Shown here: positions 32,365-44,588 of the stretch, piece by piece
Numbering within the stretch: the first letter of the stretch is position 1
Layout of the letters: every line of letters starts with the position of its first letter
Assembly (NCBI GenBank): GCA_021234155.1
Contig: JAJEKV010000172.1
Location: 1-64,000 of the forward strand
Source: Isoetes taiwanensis
Taxonomy: Eukaryota > Streptophyta > Lycopodiopsida > Isoetales > Isoetaceae
Length of the DNA stretch: 64,000 nucleotides
Direction: 5' to 3'
Made by a program: the position numbers and the translations under genes
The notes under the pieces: generated by a model
Told to the model about the DNA's origin: nothing
Seen by the model: the letters and a program-made list of their open reading frames with translations, nothing else
Databases searched by the model: none

Positions 32365-33693
32365 TTGTCTTTCTTTTTTTGGAGGTAAGTATGTATATTA
32401 TATTAATAAAAAGTAAAAACACCTAGATGAACCTTATGTCCAGATAACATCCATGAGCACAAGGGGAACCCGCCTAGTCTCAAGGGGAGTTAGGGGGTTA
32501 ACTGCCAAAGTTTAAGTTAGGCCAATGGCTACCTCCTCCATGCTCCAAAAGCAATGGAAAAACATGTTGAAAGCTCCTTATCATAATTTCTACCATTATT
32601 TCCTATGGTGCCCCAACCCCATCATTGCAACCTCCATATTGAAATAGTTGCGGATTCGAGTGGTAGAGAGAGTCTGTTTTCCAATTGCAATATCACACCT
32701 GTGTTTCCAGACTACCCATATAGCAATGTTGATGACCGAAGCTCCGGTCTGTGACCTAGCTGAAACCAATAAAATATGTGGCCACTTCCACTCGTCAGGG
32801 GTTAAGTGAAGCAGGGTGCAGTCCAATGCCAAAAGTCTACCACCATAGGACAAAAGAACTTGTGCTCCACTGATTCACATTGCCCACATCCTAATGGGTA
32901 GAGATCTGATCCCATTATTTTTCTCCTTCTCAACTGAGACATGGTGCTGATTGCATCCTGGAGAGCTAACCACCAGAACAGCTGTATCTTCTTGGAGCAC
33001 CAGCATTGCCAGGAACCCATCAAGAGTAGTAGGAACACCTTATCTACATCCAGGCTGGCCAAAACCTTGAAGGGAGAGAGGTTCCTGTAAATCCCACTTA
33101 CTCTTTTTAGCCTGTAAATCCCATTGGATATCTCTCTTGCCCCTCTATCCTCCAGATCTCACCAAAGCCTACAATCCCTGAACAATCATGCACATTAGCC
33201 AAAATGCATCTAAAAATACTCGTCCAACACACTAGCTTGTTTGAGCTGAGTTTGGAGTTCAGACCAAGACAACCATTGACCATCCAACCACACATCAGCT
33301 AAGTGGCAGATCCCTTGTTGTTTCCACCTCGAATGTATACGGGGTGGACCAGAGCCAGGGGTAGACCATGCTTTTCCCATACAGTTGTGTTCCAGAAGAT
33401 GCTAAGGCCTCCCACTTCCTCCAGGGAGGGCTTTCACACGTTGAGTAGACCTCGCATAATAGGAGATACATCAAGTGGCATAGAGAACGAGTAAAAGAAA
33501 GAGCTTACCTCATCCATAGGAACTGATGGCCTGCATAAGGGTGCGCATTTGCCGAGCCAGAATGGAACAAAGTAAAGCACAGATGATTGCTCCTCCATAA
33601 GAGATCTCCAGATTATTTTTGCCGCCAGGACCTGAGCTTGCAGCAGTAGCTCCTTGCAACCCAATCCCCCATCTCTCCTGTCTCTGCATACTT
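32365..33693 (-). mobile_element. 5'-truncated L1-like LINE with 14-bp target duplication
   Basis: On the minus strand the insert begins in the RT C-terminal half (CKELLLQAQVLAAKIIWRSL, 33664 downwards). It continues with the zf-RVT region (KIQLFWWLALQDAISTMSQL, then GQCESVEHKFFCP) and the final block IWVVWKHRCDIAIGKQTLST. It ends in a short A-rich tail at about 32370-32380. Frame breaks and stops make it inactive. The length (1.33 kb), 5' truncation, A tail and exact target duplication are a textbook target-primed insertion. Confidence 0.85.
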
Positions 33694-33707
33694 CAAAACG
33701 ATTTTCT
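33694..33707. repeat. Right 14-bp target-site duplication
   Basis: This second copy of CAAAACGATTTTCT lies at the 5' end of the LINE. Confidence 0.85.
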
Positions 33708-34689
33708 ATAAAGCAACACCTTTGGGAAATTATTGCCTCATAGGAGTTCCCTACCTATCTCGTACTATCATTTCTTGGGATGAAATCATTGGGTCAACAT
33801 GCTCAAAGGGGAACAAAAAACGCCTAGAAAGGACAGGTGAAAGTCCAATGTTCCATATTGAATATGCAAGAGAATTCAACTGAATTTCAACACAGGCTTG
33901 ATATACCAACAACATCGGGTGAACATTATTTTCAAAAATGCCATTGAGCTATTGTAGAAAATATTTCAAATACAAAATATAATGTGCCCTCTATAACTAC
34001 CTTTCTATAAACCACTAGTTAAAATCATGAATGCCATTGTAGATTTACTGGAACTTTGGTAAATTTTCATCAATGAATGCAATACCATGAGTGGAAGATA
34101 AACAAGAACATGATGAAGAGGTTAAATGGTTAAAATATCAAAAAGAAAAAGGGTTTACTGAAGCTGCAGAACCTGCAATCACAACAACTAATTTGGCCTA
34201 ATCTTCAGCTCAAGAGTTGTGCAAATGTTCAATGGTTTAACACCATACATTCAATAAAGCTAAAAGCAATTATATTTTTAAACCACATAAGGATCTACTA
34301 TGCTGTAACTAAGTAGATTTGTCTAATATAAAGACTAGGGTATCATCGAGGCTGATGGTAATCCTCGATATAGCTATTTTCATTCAATTAACCAATGGAG
34401 TACTCATGTGGTAGAATTCTAGATCATCTTCATTAAAAGGGCAAGAATAGAATACATTACAAATGGCATTAAAAAGTCAATGAATAGAATTTAATGAGTC
34501 CTAAAGAAAAGCTGCGTTTATACATAGAAATTAAGTGATAGATTGAATTTTAAGAAAGCTTAATGGAGATGATTGTGGGGCATGGAGACGAGGAGAGTAG
34601 CACATGGGGCGGATCCAGAGTGGTTGAATCATAAATGCATACATCATCGTGTTTTAGTCAACTTAAAATCATAAATTGTGCTAAGTCCC
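33708..34689. other. AT-rich intergenic, nothing recognised
   Basis: There is no open frame of note, no motif and no repeat. Confidence 0.5.
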
Positions 34690-35460
34690 CCAAAAAGGGC
34701 TCATATCATTTGCACTCCAAAAGCGCCTTCTTGATCATCTCAAAAGAAGGGCATCTCAGAATATATGGTTTCATCTTCAATTACCGTGACTAGCAATGTG
34801 CACATAATCACGTCTCTCGCGGCAATTGTGGCTGCTCCCATCTACCTGTTTCAATCCATAGCTTGTTGCAATAGCTACAAGCTCATTTCCTGGTCAAAGA
34901 AGAAAACAAATAAGCTTGTGGTTCTTGTGCCACGGTGGAGTCTATATGTACATGATAATGACTAGTTCTAACTTGGACCAAGGCATGTGCATCCCATATC
35001 TTAAAAAAAAAAAAATATCTAGAAAATGTTCTGAAAGCTTGGGGCCAGAATTGCAAACACCATGCATTGTTCCTGTTGCACAGACCATCGAGCAAACCAT
35101 GCACTAGAATGCTGTTTCCAACACCTTTTTAAACATTGAGGAGATTCAGCCATGACAAGCGCTAGAAGAGGGTACATGTTATCGTCTATGTAATGCAACT
35201 TGTTTATATAGTGGATATGGCATTTTATGGCAGAATATTGAAGAGGCAAAAAACCTGTCTCTTATAAAAGAATAGCATATGGCACCGTAGTCTTCACATA
35301 AGTGAGAAAGGATTTTTGCATCCATTCCAAACTCTTCCAAGCACTAGCTAATGGCAGACCCCCACACTTTAGAACTATATAAGTAAAACAGGCTCTACCA
35401 AAGCCTGAAACAAGTGGGCTTTTCGTGACCAATAACATGGACAATGAAAACACTTGTTAT
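34690..35460 (-). mobile_element. LINE ORF2 fragment, same family as 27.2-28.1 kb
   Basis: The minus strand reads LASAWKSLEWMQKSFLTYVK, TTVPYAILL, then PLLALVMAESPQCLKRCWKQ with SSAWFARW, then after a frame change WDAHALVQVRTSHYHVH. This matches, in order, the pieces at 27.2-28.1 kb and 53.7-54.2 kb. It has more stops than the others and is probably older. No knuckle or tail was identified at its left end. Confidence 0.6.
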
Positions 35461-35524
35461 TCATTGCTCGAATGCTCTCTAACCAGCCGTCACATGCTTG
35501 ATGTTACATTGTTCCCACAATGTG

Positions 35525-35543
35525 TTCTATTCTATTCTATTCT
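35525..35543 (+). repeat. Short (TTCTA)n tract
   Basis: About four TTCTA units follow CACAATGTG. The conserved LINE 3' end is not visible upstream, so this may be a bare tail or a plain microsatellite. Confidence 0.6.
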
Positions 35544-37215
35544 TTGTGGCTATCATAGCGCAAAGTTAGAACGGTATGCCGGGAAGACTGAACTACTAAT
35601 GGGCATGCTTTTACTCTCACACAAAGTGTGCAGATCATATAAATATTGTTATAGTAGCTGTATGTGCCATAAGCGAAACATTATTAACATACATAAATTG
35701 CTTGATGATATATGTGCCAAATGCGGTCCTCTACCACCATAATGATCAAGCCATGCTTTTAATTGATCAATGTACAAGCCCAAAAGTGTAGGAGACAACA
35801 GACAAATTGGACGTACTTCAATGCTTATATTGATTTAGAGAGTAACTAAAGTAAGAACTAGAAATGGAATATTGAAGTTAATTCAAGAAAATAGGGGAAC
35901 CGATTCATCGAGACATCCAAAGTAAATTATTACCGAATATTATTCTTGTACTTTATGCATTATGTATTATTATGCATTTATTGACATAACAAAGGGGGGG
36001 AGACTAGCAATAAGGCAGGCTTAAGGAATGGGTTGGGTTGGTTGTAGAGTTGGCAGAGGTAGGGGAACTATAGGTAGATGAAGGAAAATGGTCATTACTA
36101 TGTTTTGGCGCTCTGTAGATGTCAACACCTAAAGATATGAGTGATATACAAATGACTCTAGTAGGATAAGAAGATAAGTTGGCCAAAAGCTTTGCTCTTG
36201 TAGCCCAATTTGCCATCCACTTTGCATAAATTAAGCAAATCAAACTATTCAGTTTCGTCGTTCATAAACCAGCCCATAAAAAGATCAATTAGACATGTAT
36301 CGCATTTGTAGATCACAATTCCATGACAATGAGGTCTATCTATACCTATTGCATTACATGTGATGAGAAGCAAAGCACGTACATTGGCAATTGTTGGATC
36401 CTTAACGTGTGAAGCATTACATATTGATGCCTATTCGAAAAATGGCTAGAGATGTTGAGAAATATGGTGGTTCTTGCTTGAAGACATAACACATGTTTTG
36501 CATGCGAATCAGTCTAATCCTGTTTGAGCCAATATTGTTAAAGTTTCAAACTTGAAATGAAGTATAGCCATCTATTAGAATTTAATTTCATTGTTTGTCA
36601 TGCAATGTATGTGAAAGGAGGCCATTATAGCATCTGACAACATTGTTTGTGATGCACTCTATGTCAAGGCTAAGTCAAGAGAACTACATTTACACAAACA
36701 TCTGGACCTATAGTGCTGCGATTTAATTTGACCATGGAAGGGCTTGTTTATTGGTTTTCTGTCACTTATTATTATGACTCTAGCAAAATGTTCATTTTAT
36801 AGCGATAGTAAGAAGTTTAATTAAACATGAATGTGAAGATGTTGCTTGAGATGTCGTGCTTAACAATAAGCACATCCAAATTTCCCATTTGAGAAGGTAG
36901 AAAAACACCACAAAGAAGTCTTGGTATTAGCAAATCACTTTTGCTTAGGGAAGGGTTATGAAAAGTTATTGTTATTATTGTCTCTTTGGGGGGTGTCCGC
37001 CTTAAATCATTTACAATTGAATTAATCAAAGCTAATTGAGATGGTTAGAACCACTTAGTGTTGGAGGTCGGAGTGTGATTGAGAGAAAAGAGAGTAGTTA
37101 CCCTTATCTAGGCTCTAGGTATAGTTCTAATGCGGACACTTGAACATGAAATAATTACAGGAAGAAACATTATATATACTAGATAATACAAACATTAGTA
37201 ACTCACTTTCCTAAT
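35544..37215. other. AT-rich intergenic, nothing recognised
   Basis: Only short frames without motifs. No RNA gene or mobile element could be supported. Confidence 0.5.
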
Positions 37216-37316
37216 GAATAGAATAGAATAGAATAGAATAGAATAGAATAGAATAGAATAGAATAGAATAGAATAGAATAGAATAGAATAGAATAGAATA
37301 GAATAGAATAGAATAG
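37216..37316 (-). repeat. (GAATA)20 tract, LINE-tail type on the minus strand
   Basis: About 20 GAATA units, the reverse complement of the TTCTA tail. Reading minus, the bases before the tract (TCCCATGTCGATAAAAATC) weakly resemble the conserved LINE 3' end seen at 23.5 and 26.6 kb. This suggests an extremely 5'-truncated LINE. Confidence 0.6.
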
Positions 37317-40300
37317 GATTTTTATCGACATGGGACTATAAAACCTTAAGACTTTTAACTATGGGTAGTCAACAAAATAATGTATCCTTTACAAATATTG
37401 AGAAACAAGATAGAAATACTCATAGTTCATTTGAAATGTTGCCTCAACAGTGCCAACGCAATCGATATATTATACAAATGGATAAGTGTCCTTTCCAACT
37501 ACATAAACGAGTAGAAAAAAAAGGGCCCGTTTACCAAAAACTGTTTGTGCATGATTTGCAGTCATACGCATTGACAAGGCTATTGCCATTTGATCATGTG
37601 CACCATCAAACATCTGAGAATGATGCATTTTAGCCAAGAAATATATTGAACTTGTTAGGTTGAGAATACTTGCATTTGTTGGAAGATACGGGTCCTTCCA
37701 ATAACTTATGTGAACCATAGAACGTACAACTAACAAATTCATAGTCTTATGGTATGAAAAGAACTGTCTTGATATCTTAAGGCCATCCATAGTTACCAAG
37801 GTACAAAGGCAACTACACTACCAATTTATTCTACCATTTGTAGGTGCATGCACCAACTTGCTCAGTGCTTAGCTTGTGCCAACATGGAAATAAATGTGGC
37901 ATTTTCTGATTATTTCATTTTCGTGGAATTCTGTTTATCATAACCATGGAAAACATGCATTCAAATATGGCAGTAAAAACTTTTAGTAGCCTTATATCAT
38001 TCTTCATCAAACCACGACAGTTGTAAGGAGGTAGAAACCGACTGAACTTGCATCATAATAGAAACTTCAAAGACATTTAATTGATATTACTCCTCGACTT
38101 TACTGCCTGCAATACATTAGGCAAATAACTATTTAGAGAATGTCAAGTCACACATGACATTGATCCATAGGCATTCAATTTATATGAGCGAGATGAGACT
38201 TTAGCTTTTATCCATCATAGTTTCAAAAGAGCAGAATTCCCATTTACTATAAAATTATTATTAAGAACAGAATTAATACTATCTTCAGCGATATGTAGAT
38301 CAAGCACAGGATATCTATAGTATTTATGCCCTTCAGTTGTGCTAGTTTTTGTTTACAAGGTTAATTTCCCAAAGTTTATGAAGATTTCTTACAAGATTAT
38401 TATTGTAAAGCAGAAACATGGTACAAACAAGCTCAAATAGGGTAAGCCTATAATCACAAGCAAGTCAGATAGTGGTAGATAGTGCATCATTTGAACAATG
38501 ACATTGAGCTTCGTAGTGCAAGAACCTAATTGATTCATGCTATGACATGGAGAAAACTTTCACACATATAGCCTGTGTATATGAAATGCAAATTATGTTC
38601 TAAATTGTATCTGCAGGATCCTAAAAGGGAGATTCTAGATGTGGAACATTCACAGGCAAGTGTCCACAACCAAGTAACCTACTCCTAATTTGTAACGCCA
38701 GTCCATAGACCAATGATCTATATATTGAACTCTAAACATTTTGCAAACATTCCAAATTGAATTTTAAGCAATATTGTTGCAGTTGGGCCATTAGCTAAAG
38801 CATTGCATCACATCATCTTTTTGTTTACTACCATAATCGACTAGGAATGAATACCTTATGAAGAAATGGCTTGATCTGCAATTACACAAATGGCCACTTA
38901 CTTAACCTCTCTTCACATTTATGTAGTATATAATAGGGAAACCTGCATAGTATGTAATAGGCAGTGCATTGTATCAAACATTCCCACTACCCACTATATA
39001 CGAATGAGAGTGACCTTATCTAGCCATTTGCCAAAATCAATTAAAAACCCTTTCACATATCCAGAGTTGGCACGTCTATTCATTATTATATCCATGTGAA
39101 GAGTTCTTTCCAGGCCCATAAATCTAGCTGCAACACATTTCCTTATCAGTATAAACCCATTTGGCACTGAACAATGCCATACGTTGAAAGACTAAAGTGA
39201 GGGTATAAACTTTCTGTAATGTGCATGCCAATCATTGTAAATTTATCCATTGCATTAATTTGCATTGCATTTCTAGCCTTTCTAGATCATATAAGACTCT
39301 TTAAAAGATAACGATACTATATTTAAATCCAAGATACTAGAATGCAAAAAGACTCCAAAATGGTCAAGCATGACTTATAAAAAAATATCACCTTTTTCTG
39401 TCACAATGTAAAATCATGTGAATCATGAGTTCTGCAATGTTGCCTCAATGCTCTGCCTGATTGATAAGTATAGAAATTAGAGGCTTGCATGACAAAGTAA
39501 ATATAGAAAAGAAATAGAAGATATATAAGGATGATGCTCCTACCTTAAGTACTTATGTCCTGAATGCTCTTTTGTAATTCTTTCACTATAGTTATATCTA
39601 ACCTACAAATGAAGATTTAAAATCTTTTATAATCGTGACAGCAGACATATTCAAGATGAAATGGAAAGCTATATGCAGACTAAAACAGACCCTCCAAAAA
39701 TTAACTCTTCTAAAGATAGCCTCCTCCAACCTCAAGCATAGGCAACCTCAATTCCTTTTATGGCAATCTCGACATGGATCTCCCTTCCTCATTGGGTATC
39801 CTTCACTCTAGCACAGACCTTGAGAAATCTTGCAAAAGTGTAGACACATGGATCCATATTATCTTCTTTCATCTTCTGGTATAGACTAAATTTGTTATGT
39901 GGTTGACTGGGATGAATAAACCAAAACATATGAGATCCATGAATCGTTCATCTATAACAAACTGTTGAAAGCCTCTAGCGCATCATATATGGTCCTAGAT
40001 TCCACAAATGTACTATATAGTTTCCGCAGCTTCCATCATCTTTCATATGCATATAGCTTCTTTGCAAATCTAAATTCTTTTGTCTCCTACAATTCTGGAA
40101 TTTTATTGTGGTAATGGAAGGCAGCAGCTCATTGATCTGGTGCAAAAATCCAATGCTTCCCTCATGCATTTTGTTTTACGGTTAATCTACCAAAATAATA
40201 ATTAATAGATCTCGCATATGTATTAACAACATAGGCAATCACAACTCTCGCATGTACAGCACTCAGACATCTGTTTTTATCCGAATTTTGGACATAAAAT

Positions 40301-40914
40301 TCTATCTTTTTCATTTCTAACTAATGCCTATGTGCATAAATCTCTGGCATAAAAGTGAATTATAGATCTTTCTTGGATAGTTCCCTTGGCTCAGGCAATT
40401 ATAATAAAAAAATTGTGAAGGCACATAGCAATAGAGAACATATCCTTACCTAAGTATAGACTTCAAGTGCTAGTGGTATTACACTTGGCTTCAAATTTAA
40501 CAGATTGGCATCTTCTATGCCAGGCTTAGCTTCAATTGGACATCTTCTAAACCTAGACAATTTGCTAGAGTCTCTGCATGCAAAATGTTTGAGTTGCAAT
40601 TTAAAAAATGCACTAATTCATCAATTTACCCAAGCACATTATGCACCCCAAAAAATACCTACTTCTCTATTTGTTTAGAGCTTTTTTGGGTTGCCCCTAA
40701 GGGGGCAAACCCTTGTTTATGTGAGGTTTGTGGCATATTCTAGGTATATGCCAGTATATGCCCAGAATATACCGATGACTGCTAAAAAACCCATTTCACT
40801 TGTGTTAGTGGGCAGCCACTCTCGAAACCGGCCAACCGGAGACGTCTCCTCTAGTGCAGATGGCGAGTATTTTGAGTGTTAGTGTGTGGGCGGTCCTCAC
40901 TACGACGCTATTTC
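37317..40914. other. Long AT-rich stretch without recognisable genes
   Basis: Frames are short (the longest is about 109 codons, minus, 37470-37799) and lack motifs. I saw no LTR ends, knuckles, integrase blocks or RNA genes in these 3.6 kb. Confidence 0.5.
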
Positions 40915-42298
40915 ATGGCGGCCTTCTGCATCCATCCTTTGCAATTAGGGCAAAACCGCATTGACAAGTTGCTTTTCCTAAGAATTTGAAGCAACAGGCG
41001 TTGGATCGCGTCTTTGCGACAGTCCAAGCATGTAGAATTCAACGGTATGAAATTCAAAGTTTTAATTTCTGCTAGAAATGTCGAGAGAAGTATGGGCATG
41101 GTATGAGGGCTTATTACAGAAAAAAAATCCAAGACAAGCCTTGCAGATTTGGTGCAGGTCATATGGTGACTCGAAGGGATTGCTTCAACTTAGCGGCTTT
41201 TCTAGATGTAGAGAGGCTAGCCTAATGCATGAGAAATTGTAAGGGCGTGGGTTTAGATCAGACCTTGGCATCCTAATTACTTTATTGAAGGCGTGCTGCA
41301 GTTCAAGCAATTTGTAGAGACTTCATGCAACTGCAATCATTAGTAGGAATGATATGAATATTTTTGTGGCTAACACGTTGGTATACATGTATTATAAATG
41401 TAGGCACGAATTGGATGCTTATCAAGTCTTCAGCAGGATGCCTCATCAGGATGTGTTGTCCTAGAATATTGTGATATTTGGGTATGCAGAAAACGAGGAA
41501 TGTGAATTTGCCTCACATTGTTCGAATACATGCAAATTGAAGGTTTTACCCCAAGTTCTTGAAACGTATATAAAAGCTGCGCTGAAATTTTGTGCTAGTT
41601 CCACAGCAGTGGAAGAAGGTCAAGAAGTGAATGGAAGATTTTTTGCTAAAAATGAAGTGTCTCAAGAAGGCACGATCTATTCAGTCTGAAATTGAAAAGA
41701 ATGGGCACCAGCAGGAGATTTTCGTTGAAGAAAATATCCTCGTGGATATGTATGCCAAATGTGGAAACATGGAGCGTGATTTTCGCCGGGTCTTTGATAG
41801 CATCTTGCATCACACTGTAGTGTCTTGGAGTGCCCTAATATTTGGATATGCAGAGGGTGGTGAAAGTGAGTTGGCTTTGGGGATATTTAAACAAATGCAA
41901 GATGGATGTGTTGCACCAAACGCTCTTAATTATATTGCTGCCTTGAAAGCATATGTTGGTTGTGCAGAAAAAGAGGATGACAAAGAGCTTGGGGGAAAAT
42001 CTGTAAAAATAGATTGTTTAGAGAAGGATATTTCCATCCATTCTGAACTTGCAAGAAGCAGGCATGAATTAGACATTTTTGCGGCAACTGCCTTGATAGA
42101 TCTATATGCCAAATGTGGGGGATGATCCATGCATCGCGTGCATTTGATAGGATTCCCCATGACAATCTAGCATCTTGAAATACTCTAATATTTGCATATG
42201 CAGAATGCGGGAAGTGTAAATTTGCATTGCAATTGTTTTTTCAAATACAAGATGAAGGTTTTGCGCCAGATGCTCGAGGTTATGTTGCTCGAGGTTAT
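40915..42298 (+). pseudogene. PLS-type pentatricopeptide repeat protein, broken
   Basis: An ATG at 40915 opens MAAFCIHPLQLGQNRIDKLL and soon hits a stop. From about 41350 the strand reads repeat blocks typical of plant organelle PPR proteins, with breaks: IFVANTLVYMYYKCRHELDA with VFSRMPHQDVLS; then (41631-42125) NILVDMYAKCGNMERDFRRV, VVSWSALIFGYAEGGESELA, IHSELARSRHELDIFAATAL and IDLYAKCGG; then RAFDRIPHDNLAS and FAYAECGKCKFALQLFFQ. PPR proteins bind organelle RNA for editing or processing. Internal stops (after DVLS and in LAS) and frame changes kill this copy. It runs directly into an AAE14-like fragment at about 42300 without a normal C-terminus. Confidence 0.8.
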
Positions 42299-42304
42299 TG
42301 CTTG

Positions 42305-42900
42305 TAGGGACAACAGGGCGCCCCAAATTGCACTCAGTCTCATAGAGTCATAATGCACTGATTGTGCAATCTTTGGCCAAACTTGCTGTGGTTGGTTATT
42401 CTAATAATGATGTAAGTATGTCCAAAATCTGGTTTCTCTGAATAGTTGCAGCATTGTTACTCTCAAGCCAAATATGATTATGGTAGGTGCTTGCCATGTG
42501 ATCATCCCAAAGTTCTCCACGGATCTTGTCTTTAGGAGTATACAAGATTATAACGTGTCAGCATTTATTGTTGTTCCAACAATGTTATCTGATATAGTTT
42601 CCTCGCCTTCTTTGCAAACAGGATATAGCTTCTCTCTAATGTGTTTGCAGTATTGTATTCTTTCTTACGGTGAGAATTATTTTGAATGGGGCAGGAGATA
42701 CTCGGTTAGGTCTTCTAAAAACGCTGAGCCAAGTATTTCTAGCTGCCAAGATCCTATTAGCATATGGTACGTATTTGTTTTCTGTTATTTTTTCCTCATC
42801 ACATTAGGTCATACGTTGCCTGAATATACAGGAATGACTGAAGCATGCTCTTCAATACCCTTTTTGAAAAATAAGACCCTAACCTCCTCTTTCTTTTATC
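42305..42900 (+). pseudogene. AAE14: AAE14-like o-succinylbenzoyl-CoA ligase fragment, introns kept
   Basis: Pieces of an AMP-forming acyl-CoA synthetase are recognisable. GTTGRPK (42307-42327) is the phosphate-binding motif. ALIVQSLAKLAVVGYSNND ends at a donor (GAT/GTAAGT, 42411). MVGACHVIIPKF then VFRSIQDYNVSAFIVVPTML follows. VRIILNGAG and AAKILLAYG end at 42766 with donor GTACGT, and GMTEACSSIPF follows after an acceptor ending at about 42832. AYG/MTEACSS is the A5 motif split by an intron. The closest family I know is the plant AAE14/MenE ligase of phylloquinone synthesis. A stop after CTLTSSFFYLHGG-type sequence at about 42913 and missing parts show a fragment. The junctions on both sides abut other gene pieces. 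Confidence 0.7.
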
Positions 42901-42987
42901 TTCACGGAGGCTAAACATCAATCCGAGCTTTGTCCATGGATTAATATATCTCGAAAGCTAAGCCCAGTTTGGATGGCCATTAACAGA

Positions 42988-43647
42988 AAGAAAAAGGATA
43001 TTTTAGGCACTCATGATGAAGCCGTTCGTTGTGTTGAATATTCACATCTTATAGGTACTTAACTGCTTGCAACATTATTAACTGTAATTTACTGAAGGAG
43101 ACATTTCTGTGGTTCTAGGGCAAGTTGTACATGGAGTTGGGATAAAACTTTAAAATGTTGGGATCCGCGTGCTACAAGCATGCAGGAAAAGGCATTAGTT
43201 GGTACATATGCGCAGCCCGAGCGTGTATATTCAATGTCACTTGTTGGTCATCGTTTAGTCGTTGCAACAGCTGTAGGCACATCAATGTGTATGATCTCAG
43301 AAATATGTCACAGCCAGAGTAGCAAAGAGAGTCCTCTCTCAAGTATCAGACTAGATGTAATACGTTGCTATCCAAATGCTAAAGGTATGATTGTTGCATT
43401 TTCCCTGAGAATTCATAGGAGCACAAACTTTTCAAGAGGCTTAGAGAACTGATTATAAAATTACTTTGATTTGATATCATACAGAAATATGTCACAGCCA
43501 GAGTCCTCTCTCAAATATCAGACTAGATGTGTACGTTGCTATCCAAATGGGAAAGGTATGATTGTTGCATTTGCCCTGAGAATTCATAGGAGCACAAACT
43601 TTTCAAGAGGCTTAGAGAACTGATTATAAAATTACTTTGATTTGATA
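42988..43647 (+). pseudogene. BUB3: BUB3-type WD40 protein fragment with tandem exon duplication
   Basis: Exon 42988-43054 reads KKDILGTHDEAVRCVEYSHL and ends at ATAG/GTACTT. Exon 43119-43384 reads QVV, then after a frame slip WSWDKTLKCWDPRATSMQEK, ALVGTYAQPERVYSMSLVGH, RLVVATA, VYDLRNMSQPE, a stop (CAG to TAG) and RESPL, with a donor at AAAG/GTATGA. These are WD blades of BUB3, the mitotic checkpoint protein. The end of this exon and its intron (43298-43475) are duplicated at 43482-43647, where [20 protein letters not shown] reads closer to the family. The stop and frame slip make it a pseudogene. It is unprocessed, because introns remain. Confidence 0.8.
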
Positions 43648-43944
43648 ACAAGTGTTGTTCTATGTAATGCTTTTTGATTTATATCATCTGGGATATCTAA
43701 CAACCTAATTTTAGTTCTTGTTTGTGAATCCATGTTTATGCTCCTAAGAGGCTTCCATGATTATTTTTTTTGCTGAACAATGATGAAATATGGGTCTGTA
43801 TACAGTAATCGATCCCAAAATTATGCAGTCATAAACCACCTCAAAGGCAATGTCCACAAGTACCATGGCAAGATTTTGCATCTTTGTAAAGGCCTTGCAC
43901 GGCATAAGGAAAGATATAGAATGTAGAATCTGCTGTCTTTAAAG

Positions 43945-44174
43945 GTGTGGTCTGCACCCAATTACTGCTACAGATGTGGTAACATGGCATCAATATTGAG
44001 CTTCAATGACAAAATGGTATTTTGGCAAATTGCTTTTATTTTTTTTCAAGGCTCTTATTGGTCTTACTCTTGCAATGTTTCCCTCTACAGGAGAGGGATG
44101 TAAAGTTTTTCACAGAAACAGAAGAGAATCATGCAATGATGGCTCCTAGGGCAGGAGTCCCTTATTTTTTGTAG
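43945..44174 (+). pseudogene. FYPP: PP6 catalytic subunit (FYPP-type) last two exons
   Basis: Exon 43945-44016 reads [20 protein letters not shown] then NDKM and ends before GTATTT. Exon 44091-44174 follows CTACAG and reads [20 protein letters not shown] then AGVPYFL and TAG. This is the C-terminal end of the PP2A/PP4/PP6 phosphatase family; CYRCGN and the tail PYFL point to the plant PP6 catalytic subunit. The two exons are intact, but the upstream exons are not recognisable at 43650-43940. I therefore call it a fragment. A plausible 3' UTR follows to about 44500. Confidence 0.75.
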
Positions 44175-44588
44175 AATGAATTCATTATGGTCCCACCATT
44201 GTTTGGGACCTTTTATGTAAGTTATTCTTCAGGCTTCCCATGTAAAATAGAAAATAAATAGGTGTACTTTTCTTGGCTATCATTTGTACTTTTGTTTGAT
44301 TTGGCCCTGCTGTCACCATTATGATGGAAAACTAAAGTTGGTTTGCGGATTAGAAGGATGGGATGCTTTATAAAAGCCAATCATTTTGTCAAAATCATGC
44401 AGTATTGTGCAAAGTTTTTAACCCATGAGACAATTGTTAATGTTCCCTTAACTAGTCTGATATTTCAAGCTCTCAATGAAATGAATTTGCCCTTCTAGAA
44501 GTATGTATTAAAGTCTATGGAAATGGAAAATCTGAATCGTTCTTCTAGAAATATGCACAAAAGTCTATTGGAAATTTATGTATACAGG

